From: an uncultured Patescibacteria group bacterium | GTDB taxonomy: Bacteria; Patescibacteriota; JACMRA01 | Length of the DNA: 64,000 bases | Reading direction: 5' to 3' | Assembly (NCBI GenBank): GCA_938041505.1 | Contig: CALITC010000006.1 | Span: 1 to 64,000 of the forward strand | Shown here: positions 58,044 to 64,000 of the stretch, in pieces | Numbering within the stretch: the first letter of the stretch is position 1 | Layout of the letters: each line of letters starts with the position of its first letter | Position numbers and translations under genes: made by a program | Notes under the pieces: model-generated | The model's input: the letters and a program-made list of their open reading frames with translations, nothing else | Told to the model about the DNA's origin: nothing | Database searches by the model: none

Positions 58044-58574
58044 TTATTTCTTATGATCTACGAGCCATTTACGGAACATTTCGATTACCTGTCCTTGTCC
58101 GATCGCTAAGTAATCATGAGGCTTATTCACAGGCACACACCAACACTCTAGATGCTGCTTGGAGTAGTCCTCATCTATATGTGTCCACTTCTTAAACACA
58201 TCCACCGGGAAGACAGGACGCACAATGTAATAGATCTGGAGATTAGAATAGTTATCCATTGGATTCTCGAAGTATACAAAACCTAGAGGACAAATAATAC
58301 GGGTCTCAATGCCCGTCTCTTCTTTTACCTCTCTGATAATCGCTTCGGCTACGTTTTCGTTACGTTCGACCCTACCTCCAGGAAGCTGCGTACCACGCCC
58401 TGGCCTCGAGAGGGATTTGAAGGCCACGTAGAAGTCTTTGCCTTTGTGCTTACACCATACTACTGCTCCTGCTCGGAACACATGTCTGAGAGAGAATTGC
58501 TTATTGATGGCAAACGCCTGATTAGTTATGTCAGAATGGAGATTTTTTACTTCCAAGTTTCTGGATGATTTCAT
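58044..58574 (-). CDS. NUDIX hydrolase
   Basis: 176 aa with a complete Nudix box, G67-x5-E73-x7-R81-E82-V-x-E85-E86-x-G88, in GGRVERNENVAEAIIREVKEETGIE. It hydrolyses a nucleoside diphosphate linked to another moiety with Mg2+. The 30 N-terminal residues are extra to the fold. Promoter TTGACA-17-TAGATT on the minus strand at about 58624-58652. Substrate not predictable. Confidence 0.88.
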   Translation of the reverse strand: MKSSRNLEVKNLHSDITNQAFAINKQFSLRHVFRAGAVVWCKHKGKDFYVAFKSLSRPGRGTQLPGGRVERNENVAEAIIREVKEETGIETRIICPLGFVYFENPMDNYSNLQIYYIVRPVFPVDVFKKWTHIDEDYSKQHLECWCVPVNKPHDYLAIGQGQVIEMFRKWLVDHKK

Positions 58575-58649
58575 ACATTTTGTTTTAAATATCTGCTTAT
58601 TAATACAGATAGGATAGTTTAATCTAATCTAAATACAATTAACATTAAT

Positions 58650-58850
58650 GTCAAGAGCCCGTCGGCGATTGAGACGCCCATGCTAGATTCACAAAGTGAA
58701 TCGAACCGAAGGGGCTGGTAAAAGTCGGACTTGTTCCGACCCCCCTTTCCTCCCAACAGACGTCGATCCGTTCCGTCTTGCTTATCACAAAAGCTACACC
58801 CCTCTACGTCTGAGCTTCGCCTCCTCCTTTCAATCATTGATCGCAAGGCA
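58650..58850. ncRNA. GC-rich block with consecutive hairpins, candidate structured RNA
   Basis: Clearly richer in GC than its surroundings. Hairpins: GATTCAC-AAA-GTGAATC (58688-58704), GTCGGA-CTTGT-TCCGAC (58723-58739) and AGACG...CGTCT (58758-58779). Overlapping ORFs on both strands (58619-58846 minus, 58696-58887 plus) are compositional shadows. A TATAAT on the minus strand near 58860 could start a minus-strand transcript. Not recognised as RNase P RNA, tmRNA or SRP RNA. Confidence 0.45.
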
Positions 58851-58947
58851 CCTCATTATTATAACCACAAACCCAAAAATCGAATAATCCTGATTTATAA
58901 CTATTAACACAATACCTATACACTATAGTTACATCCAAGCAACTACT

Positions 58948-59085
58948 ACCTTTTCAGGGGCCCCCGCAAAAGGTGGGTGCGTACCCGGATTCCTTTTGCG
59001 GGGAAGACGAAGTGCCGACGTAAGGGAATGGAGCTTATGCGAAAAGCATAACGGAATGGACTGAAGTTGCGCAGGAGGACTTGAC
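58948..59085 (+). ncRNA. second GC-rich structured block, upstream of rplS
   Basis: A 12-bp perfect stem CCCCGCAAAAGG/CCTTTTGCGGGG encloses GGGT-GCGT-ACCC; further on TTATGC-GAAAA-GCATAA, flanked by direct copies of GGAATGGA. It ends just before the rplS promoter. Could be an independent RNA, or a terminator-like or leader element. Confidence 0.45.
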
Positions 59086-59111
59086 ATTAACGGTAAAATA
59101 ATTCTAAATAC
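59083..59111 (+). promoter_or_regulatory. rplS promoter
   Basis: TTGACA, 17-bp spacer, CTAAAT at about 59083-59111, leader of about 15 nt with CAGGA before the ATG. Confidence 0.6.
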
Positions 59112-59131
59112 TGAGTGAAAATCAGGAAATT

Positions 59132-59512
59132 ATGACACATCAATTATTACGCAAAAGTAAAGTTGTGACCGCACAACTTCGCAGCGACATTCCAGATTTC
59201 AAAGTCGGAACAGTCGTTAGTGTACACTACAAGATCAAGGAGGGTAACAAAGAACGTATACAAGTGTTTGCTGGTATGGTAACTGTTCGTCACGGTGGTA
59301 ACTCTCTAGACGCAACATTTACAGTGCTTAAGAATGCAACTGCCGGAGTCAAAGTAACTCGTACTTTTCCAGTTCACTCACCACTCATCGAAAAAATCGA
59401 GCTCAACTCACCACTTCAGAGGACCAAGCAGGCAACTTTGCACTATCTTAGCGATATCAAAGACCCTATCAAATCCGCACGAACAAAACCAATTAAAGCA
59501 AAGACTAAATAA
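59132..59512 (+). CDS. rplS: ribosomal protein bL19
   Basis: 126 aa. L19 pattern: DFKVGTVVSVHYKIKEGNKERIQVF, GMVTVRHGG, then GVKVTRTFPVHSPLIEKIEL; the final 25 residues are a basic extension. Large-subunit protein at the subunit interface. Followed closely by a small membrane gene and the S21-like gene. trmD and rimM, common neighbours elsewhere, are absent. Confidence 0.92.
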   Translation: MTHQLLRKSKVVTAQLRSDIPDFKVGTVVSVHYKIKEGNKERIQVFAGMVTVRHGGNSLDATFTVLKNATAGVKVTRTFPVHSPLIEKIELNSPLQRTKQATLHYLSDIKDPIKSARTKPIKAKTK

Positions 59513-59524
59513 TATACAACTTAT

Positions 59525-59869
59525 ATGTTTCCAGTATCGGTAAAGAATCTCAACCTTGTTAATATAGTAATCTCGATAGCTCTTGTTGGCCTATCTTTTA
59601 CATTAAGAGATGGTAATTCTCTTACAGGACTTGACATATTAGGCATAATCGTATTTATTTTCTCTATAGCAAACATGGTAATTGTCAAGCAGATTAGTGA
59701 TAACATTAGTAAGTATATTTTACTAATTACGTTCCTATCTGCTATCTTAGCAAGTTTTATGCCATTTATTGGTGGCTTCTCTGACAATACCAATTTATTT
59801 ATTGCTGCCAACAGTATTTCAGCACTTTGGCTAATAATATTATTTTTCACTAATTATAAAAACAATTAA
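59525..59869 (+). CDS. small four-helix membrane protein
   Basis: 114 aa with four hydrophobic segments (LVNIVISIALVGLSFTL; LDILGIIVFIFSIANMVIV; YILLITFLSAILASFMPFI; LFIAANSISALWLIILFF). Not recognised. Located 12 bp after rplS and 10 bp before the S21-like gene, so part of that transcript. Confidence 0.6.
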   Translation: MFPVSVKNLNLVNIVISIALVGLSFTLRDGNSLTGLDILGIIVFIFSIANMVIVKQISDNISKYILLITFLSAILASFMPFIGGFSDNTNLFIAANSISALWLIILFFTNYKNN

Positions 59870-59879
59870 CCTCCCCATT

Positions 59880-60098
59880 ATGATTCTAGTTAAACGACGC
59901 CCAGGAGATTCCAATCTAAAGGTTTATACAGTATTCAACCAACGTACTCGCAAAGCAAATACCAAAACCCGGTACACCAAGATCCAAACTCAGACAAAGC
60001 CATTATCACATCACAAGAAAAAGCAGAAGGCTATCAAGAAAGCAGCCTACTTGCAACAAAAAGAAATTACAGATAGACTTGATCGTAACAAGTTCTAG
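59880..60098 (+). CDS. bS21-like small basic protein
   Basis: 72 aa, about 30 percent basic. The layout RRPGDS-x(8)-FNQRTRKANT and KPLSHHKKKQKAIKK resembles ribosomal protein S21, including those of Patescibacteria, though similarity is by pattern. Its place in a ribosomal-protein transcript supports the call. If correct it would be rpsU, binding near the 3' end of 16S rRNA. Confidence 0.55.
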   Translation: MILVKRRPGDSNLKVYTVFNQRTRKANTKTRYTKIQTQTKPLSHHKKKQKAIKKAAYLQQKEITDRLDRNKF

Positions 60099-60165
60099 TG
60101 GTTAGATTTGAGTAGAATAGAATACAGTAGACTTACTTTTTTAAAAGTTAAAAAAATATATTTTT

Positions 60166-61458
60166 GTGGCTAGGGATCCTTATTTAGTAGCAATTGACTT
60201 CGGTTCGAATTCAGTTAAGTTGGCAGTAGCAAAAGACTCTCTTGACGAGCAAGACAAGATTCAAATTCTTGCTCTCGTTGAGAGAACATCAAGCGGTATT
60301 CGCAAAGGTATTGTTACGAATATGAGCGAAGCAACGGAAGCGCTCATAGACGTAGTTAACCAGGCTGAAAGTATAATTGGCCTCCCTATCAGAAAAGCTG
60401 TTGTAGGTATTAGTGGTCTTGGGGTAACTTTCACCAATTCGGATGGTCTTATTGTTATCTCTAGGCCAGACAACGAAATTCTTGAAGGAGATGTCGACAG
60501 AGTAATTCAAGATAGCCTTACCAAAGCATTTGGATTGGCCAACAACGAGATAATTCACGTAATTCCGAAGAATTTTGTCATAGACAACCAGCAAGGCATT
60601 CGCTACCCGGTAGGCATGATCGGTTCCAAGCTAGAAGCCAAAACACTTATTGTAAGCGTAGAGAGTAGCTATCTAAGAAATTTTGCAAAAGTGTTCAACC
60701 AAGCAAGCATTGACATTACTAATCAATTCTTCACCCCTCTCGCTTCGAGTGATTTCTTGCTCTCGCTAAGACAGAAAAAGGCTGGAACCATACTGGTAGA
60801 TATTGGTAACTCCACAACCTCCTATATTATCTGGGAAAATGAAGAAATTTTTCACTCTGACGTAATCCCTATCGGCTCTGACCACATCACTGCAGATCTT
60901 GCTGTTGGCCTCCAGACCACCATCGAAATGGCTGAAGAAATCAAGAAACAACACTTAGATCTCACCGATGACTTCGAAGGAGAAATAGAAGAAGTGGAGA
61001 TCTTTAATCCTGATCTACAGATCAACGAGACTTTCAAACTCAATGAAATTCGCAACATCGCCAAAGCCAGAGCCGAAGAAATCTTCTTCTACCTCAACAA
61101 AGAACTACGTCGTCTCAACAAGAACGCTCAACTACCTGGAGGTGTAATTCTCGCTGGAGGAGGTGCTAATCTCAAAGGTATAGATGATGTGGCCAAGAAC
61201 ATGCTACACTTACCTATCTTCAAGTATGCGTTTGATCGCAACCAAGTGGAGTTTGTCCCAGATTACAACGACGACCCTACTTTCGTCAACGTAATTGCTC
61301 TTGCTGCCTACTCTCTCTACCACGCAGAAGATATCAACTTCGGAGGCAAACCAAGCAACCCAAACAACACAAGCCGTAACAAGGACGGCAAAGAAGGAGG
61401 CGGTAATCCTTTAGGAGGCATGATGGGCAAACTAGGAAAATTCTTACCTTGGTCGTAA
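60166..61458 (+). CDS. ftsA: cell division protein FtsA
   Basis: 430 aa from a GTG. Actin-fold motifs: AIDFGSNSVKLAVA (phosphate 1), GTILVDIGNSTTSYII (phosphate 2), PGGVILAGGGANLKGI (adenosine), and an SHS2-type insertion at about 80-165. A Gly/Asn-rich linker leads to the amphipathic membrane helix MMGKLGKFLPWS. FtsA links FtsZ to the membrane; ftsZ does not follow, unlike most genomes. Confidence 0.93.
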   Translation: MARDPYLVAIDFGSNSVKLAVAKDSLDEQDKIQILALVERTSSGIRKGIVTNMSEATEALIDVVNQAESIIGLPIRKAVVGISGLGVTFTNSDGLIVISRPDNEILEGDVDRVIQDSLTKAFGLANNEIIHVIPKNFVIDNQQGIRYPVGMIGSKLEAKTLIVSVESSYLRNFAKVFNQASIDITNQFFTPLASSDFLLSLRQKKAGTILVDIGNSTTSYIIWENEEIFHSDVIPIGSDHITADLAVGLQTTIEMAEEIKKQHLDLTDDFEGEIEEVEIFNPDLQINETFKLNEIRNIAKARAEEIFFYLNKELRRLNKNAQLPGGVILAGGGANLKGIDDVAKNMLHLPIFKYAFDRNQVEFVPDYNDDPTFVNVIALAAYSLYHAEDINFGGKPSNPNNTSRNKDGKEGGGNPLGGMMGKLGKFLPWS

Positions 61459-61763
61459 TTGAATTTTCAAAAGTTTTGTAAGAATATAGGCGGTTATTGA
61501 ATCAAATTCAAAAATTTTATAATTAGACTTCTTCCTTGATTCCTTCAAGGATTCACTTGTCTCTCCTCTCGATTTACTTGTTTATGATTAATTTGTTCAG
61601 CAACGATCGACTAGAACAATCTCTATTTCTTCTTTCAATAACTACAGATCTCACCAGCTATTATCAGATATTGTGTTGCGGAGACATCATACTCCTGTTG
61701 ACGCATTTGTATTAACTAAGCAATGTTAAATCACACTCTTTATAAAATTACGGAGATAAAGAT
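61459..61763. other. 305-bp region after ftsA
   Basis: No gene. Contains GAATTTTCAAAA/GAATCAAATTCAAAA near-repeats, a CCTTGA-TTCCT-TCAAGG hairpin (about 61541), and promoter elements plus ACGGAGATAAAG ribosome binding site for the next gene. Confidence 0.4.
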
Positions 61764-62315
61764 ATGTGCGAGCAAGGCATATGTTGTGAACAAATTAAAA
61801 TTGAATCAATTTCCAATGTCTCTAAGTTGCTAGATCAGCAAATCATAACGTTAGAAAACAAAAATCAAGCCACAAAAAATATAAGTTTGTTCAAAAAAAC
61901 ACTAGCTGTTTGTGGACTAGCTTGCTTAATGGCTAGTATTTTTCTAATAGGAAGTTTAACCTCTAATATTATACTATTTTTAATAGCTGGAGCTGCGTCA
62001 GCACTAGTAATAGGTCTAGTAAACTTCGGTATTTTTTTGATAGGCTACATTTTTATAGGGATAGACAACCTCGACAACTCTGCGATAGTTGCAGAATTTA
62101 TGGATAATGAAATAGCAATCAACAAGTTCTTATCACAAGGGGCACAAATCACAGAAACAGATCATTCCAACTTGGAAAAAAAATATAGAAAATTGCGAGG
62201 ACTCTCTCAAAAGCTATACGCTGACTTCAATGATCTAGAAAAAGCACATGTATGCAATAGAGATTGGATAGCGAATCTTGCGAGTAACAAGGCTGTGTTA
62301 CAAGCTGTAAGTTAG
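61764..62315 (+). CDS. membrane protein with helical cytoplasmic parts
   Basis: 183 aa. A Cys-rich start (CEQGICCEQ), a helical region, two long hydrophobic segments (LAVCGLACLMASIFLIGSL; IILFLIAGAASALVIGLVNFGIFLIGYIFIG), then a helical tail with coiled-coil character. GGAG lies 8 nt before the ATG. A terminator follows. Not recognised. Confidence 0.65.
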   Translation: MCEQGICCEQIKIESISNVSKLLDQQIITLENKNQATKNISLFKKTLAVCGLACLMASIFLIGSLTSNIILFLIAGAASALVIGLVNFGIFLIGYIFIGIDNLDNSAIVAEFMDNEIAINKFLSQGAQITETDHSNLEKKYRKLRGLSQKLYADFNDLEKAHVCNRDWIANLASNKAVLQAVS

Positions 62316-62345
62316 CTAAAAACGGTGGATAAATAAATATAAGTC

Positions 62346-62378
62346 TAGGAGTAATTTTATATACTCCTATTTTTTTTG
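62346..62378 (+). terminator. terminator of the 61764 gene
   Basis: TAGGAGTA-ATTTTATA-TACTCCTA with nine Ts. Confidence 0.85.
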
Positions 62379-62564
62379 TATTTCTCAAAAACAGAGCTTA
62401 CCTTCACTAAGAAATTAACTTAAAAATTTTCTAAAATTCACCATACTCTATGGAGCCTTCATCAAATAGTTTAATGTAATCTATTAACTTAGATAGCAAC
62501 TTTTCATACGCTATTAAAAAAATATATTGATAATTTTTTCTCTCTTAATTTCTACTAATTGAAA

Positions 62565-63413
62565 TTACTTAAACACTGATTCACTCAAGAACTTCTTGAT
62601 CTCTTGATATTCTGCCGACTCAACTCTTTGTTCTTCTGTAATATTTGTGCGAACACTCATCTGAAAGTGCACCTCTTCTGGGTGTCCTTCGTAGTATTCT
62701 GTTTGGGCTAAGTAATCTTCTGATTCGTTCCGGTTAATATTGGTCTTGAGGATGAATCCACTATCACAACCCTGGAAGTTACCAAAATATACACCACCGC
62801 TCTCGCTAGAGAATTCTCGAATACCATCACCAAATTCACCTAACAACTTACTTGGACCTCCAAAACCACTATATCCGCACCTATCAGGATTGAGAACTGG
62901 GTTTAGCTCCAATGTTAAGACAGCCTCACCTTTGGTCAAAGTGATATTTCGAGTTACTAGACTATCATAACTTGAAGGTCTTGTCTGAGTTCGAAAATTC
63001 CAACCTGAATCATATGCGAGCTTAAACGAAGGGTAAAACTGATTTGTATACACTTGCGCTTCAAATATCTCTTCAGGAAGAAGAACTTCAGCTGGTTCTG
63101 TGACTGTTTCAATTTTTTCGACCATTTCTTTTTCATCTTCTGACACCTCAGCTGCGACTATCTCCATATCTTCAGCCGGCTTATTGGATACTTCTTCATT
63201 ATCAGTCTGGTCTTCATTACTACGAGAACTAGTTGTAAAAGTGCTTCTGAGACCCTCACTTTGCGAACCAAGGTAATAAAAACCTCCAAAAACCAAACCT
63301 ATCAAAACGCATGCCATCACTATTAGAATAACATACAAACCCTTATTGAAGGTCTTTTCCACTAATTCATCTGGTGCATACTGAACCGAATGATTCTTTT
63401 TTGATTTTGACAT
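62565..63413 (-). CDS. membrane-anchored unknown protein with acidic linker
   Basis: 282 aa. One transmembrane helix (GLYVILIVMACVLIGLVFGGFYYL, about 25-48), a Glu/Ser/Thr-rich linker (about 55-110), and a C-terminal domain of about 170 residues with FYPSFKLAYDSGW and LTLELNP strands and two cysteines (PDRCGY, FQGCDSG) that may form a disulfide outside. Same build as the DM13 protein at 39490. ATG lies 6 nt after TATAAT. Confidence 0.65.
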   Translation of the reverse strand: MSKSKKNHSVQYAPDELVEKTFNKGLYVILIVMACVLIGLVFGGFYYLGSQSEGLRSTFTTSSRSNEDQTDNEEVSNKPAEDMEIVAAEVSEDEKEMVEKIETVTEPAEVLLPEEIFEAQVYTNQFYPSFKLAYDSGWNFRTQTRPSSYDSLVTRNITLTKGEAVLTLELNPVLNPDRCGYSGFGGPSKLLGEFGDGIREFSSESGGVYFGNFQGCDSGFILKTNINRNESEDYLAQTEYYEGHPEEVHFQMSVRTNITEEQRVESAEYQEIKKFLSESVFK

Positions 63414-63560
63414 AGTATAATTATATCATATATATAACAAATAATCAAATATATTATTACCCAAAATTACAAGAAAATTAACCCCCTAAGCGGATTTGTT
63501 GACAAAAATTCATAAATTACCTGCAATTAGAAGGACAAAAAATCAACCAATACTCTATAC

Positions 63561-64000
63561 ATGGACCAGGAAAAAACTAAGACTCTCAATAAGTACAATA
63601 CGGCAGAATATTTGGAAATCAATACCAACACCCCCAATCCTCACAACTTCATTACTGTGCGTGGAGCCAGAGAACATAATCTGCAGAATGTATCCATGGT
63701 AATCCCCAAAGACCAGCTAGTAGTCTTCACCGGTCTCTCGGGATCAGGAAAGTCTTCACTTGTATTCGATACTATCTATGCCGAAGGTCAAAGACGTTAC
63801 GTAGAGAGCTTATCTTCCTATGCCCGTCAATTCCTAGGTCTCAAAGAAAAACCTGATGTAGACTCCATAGACGGCCTCTCACCAGCTATCTCAATCGATC
63901 AAAAATCAACTTCTCAAAACCCACGCTCAACCGTAGGTACTACCACAGAGATCTACGACTACCTCCGCCTACTATTTGCCAAAATTGGTGTCCAGCACTG
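63561..64000 (+). CDS. uvrA: excinuclease ABC subunit A, 5' end
   Basis: The first 146 codons of uvrA, cut by the right edge and so absent from the ORF track. After a 30-residue non-conserved start come VRGAREHNL, the Walker [36 protein letters not shown] and [13 protein letters not shown], all typical. UvrA recognises DNA lesions in nucleotide excision repair. TTGACA-17-TGCAAT at about 63499-63527 gives a leader of about 30 nt. The ORF track line 63496-63702 is another frame. Confidence 0.95.
   Translation, partial: MDQEKTKTLNKYNTAEYLEINTNTPNPHNFITVRGAREHNLQNVSMVIPKDQLVVFTGLSGSGKSSLVFDTIYAEGQRRYVESLSSYARQFLGLKEKPDVDSIDGLSPAISIDQKSTSQNPRSTVGTTTEIYDYLRLLFAKIGVQH

Noticed and set aside
58619-58887. 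Overlapping ORFs of 75 aa (minus) and 63 aa (plus)
   Set aside because: Open on both strands only because the block is GC-rich and structured; no start signals or recognisable motif.
1-64000. CRISPR array or insertion sequence
   Set aside because: No regularly spaced direct repeats and no transposase-like or integrase-like ORF was seen on either strand.

Overview
The window looks like chromosome of a reduced-genome bacterium of the Candidate Phyla Radiation (Patescibacteria). That is an inference from several things together: AT-rich DNA with short genes, standard code with TGA used as stop, a large share of unrecognised exported or membrane proteins, RNase J, FtsA, an orphan VirB4-type ATPase, two DM13 proteins, and almost no biosynthetic genes. 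I cannot place the lineage more closely. No insertion sequence, integrase, CRISPR array or rRNA operon was seen.

Layout. 0-10.3 kb is an accessory stretch: a single-chain restriction-modification enzyme with a co-translated partner, two related antitoxin/Fic-type loci (one intact, one decayed), a MazG-like remnant, an ASCH protein, several unknowns and eroded fragments. 10.4-14.2 kb is a three-gene operon joining a phosphoribosyltransferase-HAD fusion, a PfkB kinase and a SIS-domain sugar-phosphate protein. 14.2-23.6 kb carries exported and membrane functions: a subtilisin-like protease, a 44-aa membrane protein missed by the ORF track, a promoter followed by about 450 nt of foldable non-coding sequence, a TVP38/DedA-type protein with a CsoR-like operator, a DM13 protein and a fatty acid desaturase. 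23.8-43.9 kb is mostly core: tuf, HU, tRNA-Arg, VirB4-like ATPase, ExoD-like protein, flavoprotein reductase, signal peptidase I, dnaA, rnhA, rnj, tRNA-Phe, rnpA-rpmH, a second DM13 protein, a sortase-like protein whose cysteine is serine, GtrA and 6-phosphogluconate dehydrogenase. 44.0-46.9 kb holds an odd tRNA cluster (one tRNA with a 38-nt insertion, one with a 9-nt anticodon loop, none with encoded CCA), a duplicated fragment of the ychF 3' end, ychF itself, and a tRNA-Met followed by tandem structured repeats. 47-58.6 kb includes rsmI, a probable +1 frameshift gene, an AlbA_2 protein next to xseA, a nuclease-like protein, a TrmB-like regulator, a tailspike-like beta-helix protein, DUF2461 and NUDIX proteins. 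58.6-64 kb has two GC-rich structured blocks, rplS, an S21-like protein, ftsA without ftsZ, membrane proteins, and the 5' end of uvrA.

Across the window many genes share one promoter design: -35, a 17-bp spacer, -10, then the start codon only 6-10 nt after the -10 box. In eight genes the gap is exactly 6 nt, which would put transcription start on the ATG. I read this as widespread leaderless initiation, and it corrects several starts in the supplied ORF track (restriction enzyme, TVP38, reductase, signal peptidase, TrmB-like regulator). Some functions may work together: two desaturases with a possible electron-donor reductase for remodelling acquired lipids; signal peptidase, sortase-like protein, exported protease and the beta-helix protein for the cell surface; and the Fic-type toxin, whose Doc relatives target EF-Tu, which is also encoded here.
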